A DNA stretch of 64,000 nucleotides from Lentzea pudingi (GCF_014646255.1 NZ_BMNC01000018.1:1-64000); one strand, 5' to 3'. Positions 44,769 through 56,705 are shown, counted from the stretch's first letter. Program-made: numbers and translations. Notes: generated by a model from the sequence alone, not told the origin.

Positions 44769-45365
44769 GTGGATCAACGCCGCTCCCCCAGCGCCTCGGA
44801 ACGCAAGCGCGACCCGGAACGCACGCGGGCCCTGCTGCTGGAGGCGGCCGCGGCGGAGTTCGGCGCGAAGGGCTACGCGGCCACGCGCACCACGGACATC
44901 GCGGCGCGGGCGGGCGTCAACAAGCAGCTGATCTCGTACTACTTCGGCGGCAAGGAAGGCATCTACAAGGAGCTCGCCACGAGCTGGCACTCCTCCGCCG
45001 CCGAGATGGCGAGCCGGAGTCAGGCGCTGGACGAGGTGGTGGCGGGGTTCGTGATGACCACGCTCACCGACCACGGCCGCATGTGGGCGTGGGCGAACCT
45101 GGCCGGCGACAGCCCGCCCACCGACGAGGAGTTCTTCCAGGCCCAGGTGGAGCAGATGCGTGCCCGCCAGGCCGCCGGCGAACTGCCCGACGGGATCGAC
45201 CCCGCGTTCCTGCTGCTGGCCCTGATGGCGGCGGCCTCGGCACCGTTGACGCTGCGGCAGAGCGCGGGTCAGATCACCGGCGAGGATCCCGCGACGCCCG
45301 AGTTCGCGGCCAAGTACGCGGAACAGCTGGGTTTGCTGGTGCGGCACCTTTCCGGCCGAACCTGA
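44769..45365 (+). CDS. TetR-family transcriptional regulator
   Basis: 198 residues from GTG 44769. N-terminal helix-turn-helix (about 15-65: TRTTDIAARAGVNKQLISYY then FGGKEGIYKELA), C-terminal helical ligand domain with AWANLAGD and LLALMAAASAPLTL. Most likely represses itself and the monooxygenase through the two operators. Confidence 0.93.
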   Translation: MDQRRSPSASERKRDPERTRALLLEAAAAEFGAKGYAATRTTDIAARAGVNKQLISYYFGGKEGIYKELATSWHSSAAEMASRSQALDEVVAGFVMTTLTDHGRMWAWANLAGDSPPTDEEFFQAQVEQMRARQAAGELPDGIDPAFLLLALMAAASAPLTLRQSAGQITGEDPATPEFAAKYAEQLGLLVRHLSGRT

Positions 45366-45429
45366 GAACCCGCTGCAGTGTGAGCGCCAAGCCGACCGAG
45401 CGATCGCGTGCGTGGGCACCACCTGGTGA

Positions 45430-45906
45430 CTAGGACTCCCGGCTGGCGGCCTTCTCCTCGAGCGCTGCCTTCAGGCCCTTGAAGCCGCCGCGCATCATCA
45501 TGTCGTGGTTGCCGCGGAAGAACGGCTTGGCGATCAGCACCAGGCGCCGCAGCAGCGCCTTGTTGACCACGACCTCCTGGTCGAAGTGGAGGTCGGTGCC
45601 ACCGTCGCGGCCGGTGATCTCCCAGCTCGCGTAGCCCTCGAGGTCGCCGGACAGCGTGGCCCGGAGCAGGCCGGCCTGCTGGTTGCGGATGCTGTGCTTG
45701 ACCTGCACGACGAGGTCGAACGGCAAGAACGACCGGCATCTGAGCTCGCCGGTCTCGTCGTCGATCTTCGTCGCTTTGCGGACCTCGTGCCACCACAGCG
45801 GGTAGTTCGCGATGTCGGACAGCACCTCGTACACATCGGCCGGAGGCGCGTCGACGTGCCACACGCTGTGGAAGCGATAGCGGTTGAGTGACACGGCCGC
45901 CATCAT
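45430..45906 (-). CDS. SRPBCC-family protein (polyketide cyclase/dehydrase-like)
   Basis: 158 residues; two or three adjacent start codons (45906, 45903), the later ones being as good. START-like fold with FHSVWHVDAPPADVYEVL, a central WWHEVRK and the ITGRDGGTDLHFDQEV strand. Ligand-binding by fold; no partner gene shows its role. Its minus-strand upstream region to 46024 contains no supported gene. Confidence 0.82.
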   Translation of the reverse strand: MMAAVSLNRYRFHSVWHVDAPPADVYEVLSDIANYPLWWHEVRKATKIDDETGELRCRSFLPFDLVVQVKHSIRNQQAGLLRATLSGDLEGYASWEITGRDGGTDLHFDQEVVVNKALLRRLVLIAKPFFRGNHDMMMRGGFKGLKAALEEKAASRES

Positions 45907-46024
45907 CCCGGATACCTCGCCCGAGTGACAGGTCCTCGACCAATCTCACAGACGACCGGGAAATTCTCCACCGGGTGTACTACGGCTCTAGCGGGACTCC
46001 AGGGCCCCACTAGGCCGCAGGTGT

Positions 46025-46206
46025 TCACTTGTCGACTAGATGAGGAAGCCGTTCCAGGGTCCGCAACCAGCTGACAGCCGCGACGCGGCGGAGTGCCTGC
46101 TCCGACGAGTCGAGCGCCTCCACGAGGCTGAAGGGGTACGCCACGGGCTCCCCGCGCGACGCCTGAAGGGCGCGCTCGCGGTGGGCCAGCGCATCGAGTG
46201 GAATCA

Positions 46207-46210
<4 letters not shown>
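46025..46210 (-). CDS. Possible small protein coupled to uvrA
   Basis: 61 residues; GTG 46210 overlaps the uvrA stop (GTGA), or ATG 46207. Sequence has HRERALQASRGEPVAYPFSL and ends LERLPHLVDK; amphipathic helices, no known family. Overlap with uvrA favours co-translation, but the size and lack of recognisable relatives keep it uncertain. Confidence 0.4.
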
Positions 46211-49122
<2,912 letters not shown>

Positions 49123-49133
49123 GCCACACTCTT

Positions 49134-49149
49134 CCGAACAAGCGTTCGA
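49134..49149 (-). promoter_or_regulatory. LexA (SOS) box of uvrA
   Basis: Minus strand TCGAACGCTTGTTCGG: the actinobacterial consensus TCGAAC-N4-GTTCGA with one mismatch. It lies between a possible -10 (TAGTAC/TACTCT just upstream) and the ATG, so LexA would block transcription or initiation. Confidence 0.8.
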
Positions 49150-49311
49150 AGAGTACTAGCATCGGATTGGAGGCTGCGACCGACCCGCCGACCATGCTAG
49201 GTCGCACCCCTGACAAAAACGGTTCCGGTGGCTATCGCATTCCCCTGAGCTGCGATTACCCATAGGCTGGACGCTTCGATCACGAGCCTCAACGTCGGGG
49301 AGAGGCAGCAC

Positions 49312-50064
49312 ATGACCTACACGCCGTCCACGGAGCACACGCCCGTACCTGCGCCGCGAGGGGTGCCGGACCGGCACATCACCGCGGTGCGCGAGGCGAC
49401 GGACGTGCTGTACGAGGTCGTCGAGGAGCTGGACGAGGCCGCCGTGCGCGGCGCGTCGCTGCTCCCCGGCTGGACCCGCGGACACGTCATCACCCACCTC
49501 GCGCGCAATGCCGACGCGTTGGTGAACCTGCTCACCTGGGCCAGGACCGGGGTGGAGCACCAGGCCTACGCCTCGCGCGCGGACCGGGACGCCGACATCG
49601 AGGAGGGTTCCCACCGGCTGCTCCAGGTAATCAAGGCCGACCTGGACTCCGCCTGCCAGCGGTTCGACGTCGCGTGCCGCGAGTTCCCGGCGCACGCGTG
49701 GCGTTCGGAGGTCACCGCGCCCAAGGGGCAGACGATCCCGGCGTCCGCGGTGCCGTTGTTCCGCCTGCGCGAGATCTGGATCCACCTCATCGACCTGAAC
49801 GCCGGCGTCGGCTTCGGCGACCTGCCCGCGGACTTCGTCGAGGAGTTCCTCGACGACGCGGTGGAGCAGTTCGAGGGCAGGGTCGACCCGTTCGGCATCG
49901 AGGTGACCCTGCCCGACGGCGGTCAGCGCACCTGGGCGCTCAACGGCCCGGCCGGTCGCAGCTCCGTCAGCGGGTCGGCGAGCGCCGTCCTGGGGTGGCT
50001 GACCGGCAGGACCGACGGGTCGGACCTGCGCGGGGAGCTGCCGGACCTGCCCGACTGGATCTGA
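49312..50064 (+). CDS. Mycothiol-dependent maleylpyruvate isomerase-family protein
   Basis: 250 residues, GGAGAGG before the ATG. N-terminal DinB-like four-helix bundle with LPGWTRGHVITHLARNADAL (His58/His62) and LREIWIHLIDL, the metal-binding His/Glu motifs of the MDMPI group. The C-terminal domain is the small MDMPI_C type (GPAGRSSVSGSASAVLGWL). True substrate unknown; these proteins use mycothiol as thiol cofactor. The last 142 bases are overlapped by the opposing acyltransferase gene. Confidence 0.9.
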   Translation: MTYTPSTEHTPVPAPRGVPDRHITAVREATDVLYEVVEELDEAAVRGASLLPGWTRGHVITHLARNADALVNLLTWARTGVEHQAYASRADRDADIEEGSHRLLQVIKADLDSACQRFDVACREFPAHAWRSEVTAPKGQTIPASAVPLFRLREIWIHLIDLNAGVGFGDLPADFVEEFLDDAVEQFEGRVDPFGIEVTLPDGGQRTWALNGPAGRSSVSGSASAVLGWLTGRTDGSDLRGELPDLPDWI

Positions 50065-51071
50065 GTGAGCAGCTTGTAGGCGGGGCGTTCGACGAACTTC
50101 GTCATCGCCCAGCCGAGCACCAGCGCCGAGGTGACGAAGCCGGCGAGGAGCCACCAGGACCGCAGCCCAACGGCGTGCATGCGGTCCATCACCACGGTGC
50201 CGATCTGCTGGTGCACGAGGTAGACCCCGTACGAGATGCCCGCGAGCCAGGTGATCGGCCTGGCGATCGGGCTGAAGAACACCCAATCGGGTCCAGCGGC
50301 GGCCGCGCACACCATGAGTAGCAGTACGGCGAAGCCGAGCGTCGATCCATACTCGGTCGTGTGAATCGCCTGCGCGATCAGGGTGGCCACGAGGAGCGCG
50401 GCCAGGTGCGGCGTCCTCACCCTGTCCTTGTGCCACAGCCAGATCGCGATGCCGGCGGCGAACAACTGCGCCCTGTGCAGCGCGAACCCGTTGTAGACGA
50501 CGAACAACGCGTGTGAGTGGTCCAGCAACGGCCGCAGCAGCAGCGGCGTGACGATGAGCGCCCACAGGAAGACGCGCAGCCGTGTGCCTCTCAACACCTT
50601 CACGAGCACGGCCCCGGCGATGAACGCGGCGATCTGCACCGGCACGGTCCAGTAGGCGAAGTCGACGATGTCGACGTCCGGCATCCACTGGTTGATCAGC
50701 AACAGGTTGTAGACGACGTCCCTCGCGTCGAGCTGGCTCCACCCCTCGGGCGCGATCCACCTCTGCACCGCGTAGGTGAGCAGCACCGCCGCCATGTACG
50801 CGGGCAGCAGTCTGGCGAGTCTCTTCCACAGGAACTGTCCCGGCCTGCCGCTGTTCAGCGAGGCGCAGGCGAAGAACGCGGAGACGACCATCAACGTGCT
50901 GGCGCCCATCGACATCGGGAAGGTGAACGGCAACGGCCCGAGATCGGGGTGGCTGCTGACGCTCGTGAGCGTGGCGTGGTGGAGCAGCACGCACCCGATG
51001 GCGACGACGCGGAGGACGTCCCAGCTCACCCTGCGGGCCGTGCGGGACTGCTGTCGTTGCGCTGGAATCAC
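49923..51071 (-). CDS. Acyltransferase-3 family membrane protein
   Basis: 382 residues. About ten membrane segments; N-terminal VSWDVLRVVAIGCVLLHHAT with the catalytic-type His pair near 31-32, and later GISYGVYLVHQQIG. This family O-acylates cell-surface sugars or lipids; no sugar genes are adjacent. The hydrophilic last 50 residues are encoded antisense to the 3' end of the isomerase gene and look like stop-codon read-through, with no family resemblance. Confidence 0.85.
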   Translation of the reverse strand: MIPAQRQQSRTARRVSWDVLRVVAIGCVLLHHATLTSVSSHPDLGPLPFTFPMSMGASTLMVVSAFFACASLNSGRPGQFLWKRLARLLPAYMAAVLLTYAVQRWIAPEGWSQLDARDVVYNLLLINQWMPDVDIVDFAYWTVPVQIAAFIAGAVLVKVLRGTRLRVFLWALIVTPLLLRPLLDHSHALFVVYNGFALHRAQLFAAGIAIWLWHKDRVRTPHLAALLVATLIAQAIHTTEYGSTLGFAVLLLMVCAAAAGPDWVFFSPIARPITWLAGISYGVYLVHQQIGTVVMDRMHAVGLRSWWLLAGFVTSALVLGWAMTKFVERPAYKLLTQIQSGRSGSSPRRSDPSVLPVSHPRTALADPLTELRPAGPLSAQVR

Positions 51072-51210
51072 GAGAGGCGGGGACCTGTTCGTTTGGTGCT
51101 TTCGGAGTACTCGGGCTCGGACGCTTGATCCTTACCTACCCTATGAGTGAGACCTGTATGCAACCTGAAGGTGTGCGTCCCGCCGCATCGAGCGACTACC
51201 GTCTGCCACC

Positions 51211-51888
51211 GTGGACGTACACGAGAACTACACCGGTCACGTCGATCCGGAGGGCCCGGCCGCCCGTCGCACCCTGGACGCGCTGACCATCACGAAGATC
51301 TCCGTCGGTCCGATGGACAACAACGCCTACCTGCTGGTTTGCCGGTCCACGAACGAGGCGTTGCTCATCGACGCGGCCAACGACCACGAGCGCCTGACGG
51401 ACCTCCTGGGCTCCAGCCCGGACCGCCCGAGACTGCGCACGATCGTGACGACGCACCAGCACGCCGATCACTGGCAGGCACTCGAAGCGCTGGCAGGAGC
51501 CCACAGCACCAACACCGCGGCGCACGAACTGGACGCCGCCGTCCTCCCCGTCCCACCGGACGTCCTCGTGGACCACGGCGACACCATCAACGTGGGAGAA
51601 GTCCCGCTCTCGATCATCCACCTGCGGGGCCACACACCGGGCTCGATCGCCGTCGTCTACGACGACCCGACGGGCCACCCGCACCTCTTCACCGGAGATT
51701 CACTCTTTCCGGGGGGTGTGGGGAAGACCACGTCCGCCGACAACTTCGCGTCGCTGATCAACGACGTCGAGGACCGGCTGTTCGCGGTGCTGCCCGACGA
51801 CACGTGGTTCTACCCCGGTCACGGCGACGACTCGACGCTCGGCAAGGAGCGTCCCTCGCTCGCGGAGTGGCGCGCCCGAGGCTGGTAG
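51211..51888 (+). CDS. Metallo-beta-lactamase-fold hydrolase (glyoxalase II-like)
   Basis: 225 residues from GTG 51211. Zinc motif HQHADH (82-87), then LRGHTPGSI, TGDSLF and YPGHGDDSTLG, the ordered ligands of the fold. Closest in style to hydroxyacylglutathione hydrolases, which in actinobacteria act on mycothiol or other thioesters. An MBL gene near uvrA is also known in mycobacteria. Confidence 0.92.
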   Translation: MDVHENYTGHVDPEGPAARRTLDALTITKISVGPMDNNAYLLVCRSTNEALLIDAANDHERLTDLLGSSPDRPRLRTIVTTHQHADHWQALEALAGAHSTNTAAHELDAAVLPVPPDVLVDHGDTINVGEVPLSIIHLRGHTPGSIAVVYDDPTGHPHLFTGDSLFPGGVGKTTSADNFASLINDVEDRLFAVLPDDTWFYPGHGDDSTLGKERPSLAEWRARGW

Positions 51889-51902
51889 ACGCCTCGCCCG
51901 AG

Positions 51903-51926
51903 GTGGTCGGTTCGTCAGCCGACCAC
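51903..51926. terminator. Hairpin between convergent genes
   Basis: Perfect 8-bp stem (51903-51910 with 51919-51926), 8-base loop, just after the hydrolase stop and across the stop of the opposing gene. No U-run. Confidence 0.5.
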
Positions 51927-52508
51927 GTCGAGCAGGTCCAGGTACCCGGTGGTCGTGCGCCACAACGCGTCCGAGTAGGGGGTCAGCTTGCCGGGGCTCC
52001 AGCGGTGATCGGTGTAGGCCTGGTTCTCCCGCCGCAACGCCCGCAGGCTCACCTCGAACTCGTCCTCGACGCGCCTGCGCAGCTCGTCAGGCGACGGCGC
52101 TGGGGTCCTGACCAGCTCCCCCGTGCCGTCGCTGACGGCGACGAGCGCTTCCTCGTCGAGGCCGTCCGCCGCGCTCCAGACCAGTGCGGGCCGGTCGATG
52201 CGGTGGTTCCACACCGGGGCGTCCTTCGAGCGCCAGCGGGCCTCGAACGGGTTGCGCGACAGCCGCGTCGAGTTCGCCCAGTGCTCGGCGCCGACCGGTT
52301 CGCTCATCCACGGCACCTCGTCGACCGGCAGGTCGGTGACCAGCGCCACCTCGATGGCGTCGACGTCGCGCGGCACGTCCAGCAGCGCGCCGAAGACCCA
52401 CAGCTCGACCACCTGGAACCGGAAGAACGAGGCCGGCAGCTCGCCGCACTTCTCGGCGAGTTCGGTCAGGTGGTGCACAGCACGAGTCCATTTCACGAGG
52501 TGGATCAT
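51915..52508 (-). CDS. Actinobacterial protein of unknown function (DUF7711-like)
   Basis: 197 residues from ATG 52508. Begins IHLVKWTRAVHHLTELAE and continues with VVELWVFGALLDVPRDVDAI, a glycine-then-Asp-x-Asp pattern that resembles the metal site of nucleotidyltransferases. The C-terminus is helical with RRENQAYTDHRW. I believe similar proteins are grouped as DUF7711, but this is from memory. Its start codon overlaps that of the divergent amidase. Confidence 0.65.
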   Translation of the reverse strand: MIHLVKWTRAVHHLTELAEKCGELPASFFRFQVVELWVFGALLDVPRDVDAIEVALVTDLPVDEVPWMSEPVGAEHWANSTRLSRNPFEARWRSKDAPVWNHRIDRPALVWSAADGLDEEALVAVSDGTGELVRTPAPSPDELRRRVEDEFEVSLRALRRENQAYTDHRWSPGKLTPYSDALWRTTTGYLDLLDVVG

Positions 52509-53478
52509 GCCTGACCTGGTCGCTGAGGCCTTGGCGCGGCTGGATGCGGTGGAGCCCGTGCTGTGCGCGTTCCACGAGGTGTTCCGCACGCCCTCTCTCG
52601 ACGTGGACCCCTCGCTGCCGTTCGCGGGTATGCCCATCGCGGTGAAACGAGGCGAACGTTCCAGCCACCGGGAAGCGTTGGTGGCCATGGGTTGCGTACC
52701 GATCGGACTGACCACGACACCCGACGGCAGCACCCCGTGGCAGACGTGGGGCCGCAACTCTCGCGGCCTCACACGCAACCCATGGAACCTCGACCGCACG
52801 CCGGGCGGTTCGTCGGCGGGCTCGGCCGTCGCGGTGGCGTCCGGCGTCGTGCCGCTGGCCACGGGCGTCGACGGCGCGGGCTCGATCCGCGTCCCGGCCG
52901 CGTGGTGCGGCGTGTTCGGCCTGAAGACGACCTCTTCCGAACGGGCCGCGGTCGGCGTCTTCGTCCGCGACCCCTCGCTGCTCGCCACCTACCTGGGCAT
53001 CACCGAGGTCAGCACGCCCTCCGCGGTCTGGTCCACCGACCTGGGCTTCGCCGGCGTCGACGACGAGCAGGCGTCGATCGCCTGGCAGGCCGCCGCTCCC
53101 CTGCGCCCGAGGCCCGTCCCGCTGTCGCTGGAGGACCCGGCGGACGACTGGTTCGCCGGCCGCTGCGGACCGAACCCCGGCCTGGACGCGGTGTTCGAGA
53201 CCGCGGACCTGCTGCTCACCCCCACCACGCCCGGCCCACCCCACGGCCACGACGGGCCGGGCGCGCGGATCAACACGGCGCTGACGTGGGCATTCAACCT
53301 CAGTGGCCATCCGGCGATCAGCATCCCGGCCGGGTTCGACTCGGGTGGCCTGCCAGTCGGGTTGCAGGCCGTGGCGCGGCACGGTCGTGAGGCAGATCTG
53401 GTGGCCGCCGCGCTCTTGATCTCCGGCGCGGTGAAGGTTGCACCTTGGCCGCCACGAACTCCTTTTAAGCGCGCCTGA
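52507..53478 (+). CDS. Amidase signature-family enzyme, short form
   Basis: 323 residues from ATG 52507 (GAGGTGG upstream). Ser-cisSer-Lys hydrolase: Lys in MPIAVKRGE (about 46), TPGGSSAGSAVAVASG and GVDGAGSIRVPAAWCG containing the two Ser. It is shorter than typical amidases (about 450), with the middle section reduced. Catalytic residues appear intact. Substrate unknown. Confidence 0.88.
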   Translation: MPDLVAEALARLDAVEPVLCAFHEVFRTPSLDVDPSLPFAGMPIAVKRGERSSHREALVAMGCVPIGLTTTPDGSTPWQTWGRNSRGLTRNPWNLDRTPGGSSAGSAVAVASGVVPLATGVDGAGSIRVPAAWCGVFGLKTTSSERAAVGVFVRDPSLLATYLGITEVSTPSAVWSTDLGFAGVDDEQASIAWQAAAPLRPRPVPLSLEDPADDWFAGRCGPNPGLDAVFETADLLLTPTTPGPPHGHDGPGARINTALTWAFNLSGHPAISIPAGFDSGGLPVGLQAVARHGREADLVAAALLISGAVKVAPWPPRTPFKRA

Positions 53479-53586
53479 ACTGACCCGCAACCCACGCACA
53501 GAATCACCCGATCGAGTGCTTTGGGTCCAATTCACCTCGCTGATCACGGTTCGTGCGGTGTCCTCGTCACCCGAAGGAGGCCACGG

Positions 53587-54240
53587 ATGGCACGCAGAAT
53601 CGGTGGGGCCGGAGGCGGATCGGATCCAGGTGCCGGCAAGGCGGGCGCGGTGGTCGCGGCAGGGGTGCTGGCGGTGTCGCTCACCGCCGGCGGCGGGCTG
53701 TCGCTCGGCGGAGGCGCGTCCACGACCGCCGCCGAGTCGGCCGGCGTGAACCTGAGCAGAGCCAAGTCCGAGGGCAGGAAGTCCGCCCGCGACGGTGACG
53801 CCGACGGCGCGTGGCGCCGGGTGAACATGCGGACGCTCAAGCGCTCGGCCAAATCCGTTTCGGAGTGCGTCTCGCATTCGTTCGGTCAGGTGCGGGACCA
53901 CTTCGTCCGCAGCCCGTGCAGGTCGCTCGACCGCACGCTGTTCGCCGTCGGTGACGACCAGGGCAACGTCGCGGTGGTGTCCGTGGCGTGGGTCGGTTTC
54001 CGAAGCCGGCGTGACGCCGGGGAGTTCAGGAGGCTCATCGACGTGCACGGCACCGGCGACATCAGCCCGCTCGCCACCCCACTGCTAGGCCTCGCGGACG
54101 TCCGCTTCACCGGGCTGCACTACCAGTCGCGGACCGAGGGCACCACGATCGTCATCGCCGAGACCGAGTCCGCGTCCGGCCAGGTCAGCGGTGAGACGCT
54201 GGACGCCATCGCGGACATGGCGAGCTGGCTGCCGCACTGA
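53587..54240 (+). CDS. Membrane-anchored exported protein of unknown function
   Basis: 217 residues from ATG 53587, AAGGAGG 7 bases upstream. A Gly-rich positively charged N-terminus leads into one hydrophobic helix (about 20-40), then a charged region and a C-terminal domain with FAVGDDQGNVAVVSVAWVGF and a conserved-looking Cys pair (about 100 and 115). Family not recognised. Stands alone. Confidence 0.7.
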   Translation: MARRIGGAGGGSDPGAGKAGAVVAAGVLAVSLTAGGGLSLGGGASTTAAESAGVNLSRAKSEGRKSARDGDADGAWRRVNMRTLKRSAKSVSECVSHSFGQVRDHFVRSPCRSLDRTLFAVGDDQGNVAVVSVAWVGFRSRRDAGEFRRLIDVHGTGDISPLATPLLGLADVRFTGLHYQSRTEGTTIVIAETESASGQVSGETLDAIADMASWLPH

Positions 54241-54288
54241 GCCGCACGCACGATGTCGAGAAACGGCGAGAGGCTGCGACACAGGGCT

Positions 54289-54666
54289 ATGGACACACGC
54301 GTGGACGACTACATCGCCGGACTGCCGGACTGGCAGCAGGACATCTGCCGCGAGGTGCGCAGGCTCGTGCACGAGGCCGACCCGGACGTCGAGGAGACGA
54401 TCAAGTTCACGAACCGGCCCTACTTCGTGCTGGACGGCAACGTCTGCGCGTTGCTCGGCACCAAGGACCACGTGAACGTGATGCTCTACGACAAGGCGAT
54501 CGTGCCCGACCCGCACAACATCATCACGAGCGGTCACGGCAACAAGACCGCGCGCATGATCTCCGTGTACCGGGACCAGCCGATCAACGCGTCGGCGCTC
54601 GTCGAGATGTTCCGCCACATCATCGCGAACAACCGCCGCCGCAAGGGTGTCGGACCTCGTCGGTAG
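54289..54666 (+). CDS. DUF1801 (YdhG-like) protein
   Basis: 125 residues from ATG 54289. Small alpha/beta fold: VDDYIAGLPDWQQDICREVR, then ETIKFTNRPYFVLDGNVCAL and VNVMLYDKAIV, the DUF1801 pattern. Function unknown in general. 11 bases before rnhA, so probably co-transcribed with it. Confidence 0.85.
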   Translation: MDTRVDDYIAGLPDWQQDICREVRRLVHEADPDVEETIKFTNRPYFVLDGNVCALLGTKDHVNVMLYDKAIVPDPHNIITSGHGNKTARMISVYRDQPINASALVEMFRHIIANNRRRKGVGPRR

Positions 54667-54677
54667 CCTCATGCCGC

Positions 54678-55376
54678 ATGGAGGTCGAGATCTACACCGA
54701 CGGTGCGTGCAGCCCCAATCCCGGGCCGGGCGGCTGGGGCGCCGTGCTGCGTTACGGCGCGCACGAGAAGGACATGTACGGCGGTGACATCGGCCCTACG
54801 ACGAACAACCGCATGGAACTGATGGCGCCCATCATGGCGTTGGAGAGCCTCACGCGCGCGTCCACCGTGAACCTCTACACGGACAGCACGTACGTCCGGA
54901 ACGGCATCACCTCGTGGGTGCACGGGTGGAAGGCGAACGGCTGGCTCACCAAGGCCCGCGAGCCGGTCAAGAACTCCGACCTGTGGCGTCGCCTGGAGGA
55001 GGCCGCGAACCGCCACGAGGTCGAGTGGCACTGGGTCAAGGGCCACGCGGGCCACCCGGAGAACGAGCGCGCCGACCGTCTCGCCGTGCGCGGCGTCGAA
55101 GAAGTAACGGGCCGCAAGACCGAACAGCCCGGCGCGAAGCCGAAGAAGGCCGCGAAACCCAAAGCACAGCCCCGTGAACTGAGCGGCGAACCGTGCGGAG
55201 CGCCCACGAAGAAGGGCACGCCCTGCCCGATCACAGCGGGGTCGAACGGCCTGTGCCACATCCACGACCCGGCGTTGCAGTGCGGTGCCACCACGAAGAA
55301 GGGCACACCCTGCAGCATCGCGACCGGCGGCGGCCGCTGCGAACACCACGAGAACGCGCTGGAACTCTTCGCGTAG
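54678..55376 (+). CDS. rnhA: Ribonuclease HI with a C-terminal Cys/His repeat tail
   Basis: 232 residues. RNase H domain (1-145) with the carboxylates Asp8 (YTDGACSPNPG), Glu47 (NNRMEL), Asp69 (YTDSTYV) and Asp about 132 (ENERADRLA). It cleaves RNA in RNA-DNA hybrids. After an Ala/Lys/Pro linker (about 147-170) come two copies of CGAxTKKGTPC-x9-13-CxxH, which resemble small zinc-binding knuckles. Standard RNase HI ends near 155 residues; this tail is unusual and could aid nucleic-acid binding. Confidence 0.93.
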   Translation: MEVEIYTDGACSPNPGPGGWGAVLRYGAHEKDMYGGDIGPTTNNRMELMAPIMALESLTRASTVNLYTDSTYVRNGITSWVHGWKANGWLTKAREPVKNSDLWRRLEEAANRHEVEWHWVKGHAGHPENERADRLAVRGVEEVTGRKTEQPGAKPKKAAKPKAQPRELSGEPCGAPTKKGTPCPITAGSNGLCHIHDPALQCGATTKKGTPCSIATGGGRCEHHENALELFA

Positions 55377-55476
55377 CAACCGGAGAACCGGCCTAGCGTC
55401 GCCGCCATGCTTCCCGAATCCGCCCGGCAGGTGCTGGAGTCCAGGGCGGAGTCGGCCCCTGGGCCTCATAGCAGGC

Positions 55477-56622
55477 TCACAGCAGCACCTTCGCCAGCCG
55501 CGCCATGCCCTCCCTGATCTCCTCCACCGCGTTGCTGGTGAACGACATCCGCAACGTGGCGTGGTCCGGCGCGGTCGCGAAGAAGGCCGCACCGGGCACG
55601 AACGCGACGTCGTGCGACAAGGCGTCCTTGAGCAGCACGACGCTGTCCACGTCCCCGGGAAGCCGCAGCCACACGAACATCCCGCCGTCCGGGTCGCTCC
55701 ACGTCGTCCCGGCGGGCATGGTGGCGGACAGCGCGGCGATCATCGCGTCGCGGCGGGCGCCGTACTCGACGCACAGGCGGGCGATGTGGGCGTCGAGGTC
55801 GTTGTGCGCCAGGTAGGCCGCCGCGGCTGCCTGGTCCACTGTGGACGTGTGGAGGTCGGCGGCCTGCTTCACGATCGTCAGCGTGCGCAGCAGGTCGGCC
55901 GGGGCCCGAAGCCAGCCCAGGCGCATGCCGGGGGCGCCGACCTTCGAGAAGCTGCCCAGGTAGATGGTCCTGTCGCTGACAGAGGCGACCGGCGGGACGG
56001 CGGAGCCGCGGTAGCGCAGTTCGCCGTACGGGTCGTCTTCGACGATCCACAGGTCATGAGCCGCGGCGATCTCCGCGATCTCCACGCGGCGTGACGCCGA
56101 GAGGGTGCGGCCGGTCGGGTTCGCGAACGTCGGCACCAGGTAGAGCAGGCCGGGCTTCTCCCGTGCCACGACGGACCTCAGCGACTCGGGGACCAGGCCG
56201 TCGGCGTCGCTCGCGACGGACACGATCCGGGCGCCGGTCATCCGGAAGCACTGCAGTGCGGCCAGGTACGTCGGTTCCTCGACTGCCACGACGGCTCCCG
56301 GGCCGAGCATCGCGGTGGCCACGAGGGCGAGCGCCTGCTGGGAGCCGGTGGTGATCAGGACGTCCGAAGTGGGCAGTCCGCGGCCGGTCAGGCGGGCCGA
56401 GACGAGGGCGCGCAGGTCCGCGTTCCCTTCCGTGGGCGCGTACTGCAGGACGGCGCGGTCTCGCAGGGCGAGGTCGTAGGCGGCGCGCACACCGTCCAGG
56501 TCGAACAGTTCGGGGGCGGGAAGGCCACCGGCGAACGAGATGACCTCGGGGCGGGAGGTGAGCGCGAGCAGGTCGCGCACCGGGGAACTGGCCACGGAGA
56601 GGGTGCGGTGCATGAACTTCAC
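55477..56622 (-). CDS. PLP-dependent aminotransferase, class I/II
   Basis: 381 residues; ATG 56622 or 56613. Fold type I: VISFAGGLPAPELF, YAPTEGNADLRALVSARL, PTFANPTGRTLS and the PLP lysine in LGSFSKVGAPGMRLGW. Resembles the 2-aminoadipate/valine-pyruvate group often found alone or fused in MocR regulators; substrate not determinable. It is divergent from the ArsR gene. Confidence 0.9.
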   Translation of the reverse strand: MKFMHRTLSVASSPVRDLLALTSRPEVISFAGGLPAPELFDLDGVRAAYDLALRDRAVLQYAPTEGNADLRALVSARLTGRGLPTSDVLITTGSQQALALVATAMLGPGAVVAVEEPTYLAALQCFRMTGARIVSVASDADGLVPESLRSVVAREKPGLLYLVPTFANPTGRTLSASRRVEIAEIAAAHDLWIVEDDPYGELRYRGSAVPPVASVSDRTIYLGSFSKVGAPGMRLGWLRAPADLLRTLTIVKQAADLHTSTVDQAAAAAYLAHNDLDAHIARLCVEYGARRDAMIAALSATMPAGTTWSDPDGGMFVWLRLPGDVDSVVLLKDALSHDVAFVPGAAFFATAPDHATLRMSFTSNAVEEIREGMARLAKVLL

Positions 56623-56705
56623 GTTAATCGGCGGCCATGGCCACGGAGGACGATTTTCCGTCGGCGGGGGTGGCGGTCATATGCCGATCTAGCTATATTG
56701 CTGGT

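Noticed and set aside
51147..52514. 455-codon plus-strand frame overlapping the hydrolase and the unknown gene
   Set aside because: Shifted reading of the metallo-beta-lactamase-fold gene continued through antisense sequence; the zinc motif is in the other frame.
55407..55517. Short frame starting with LPESARQVLESRAES after rnhA
   Set aside because: It could be the remnant of an oxidase-type gene, but about 15 residues are too few to support a family and there is no clear binding site.
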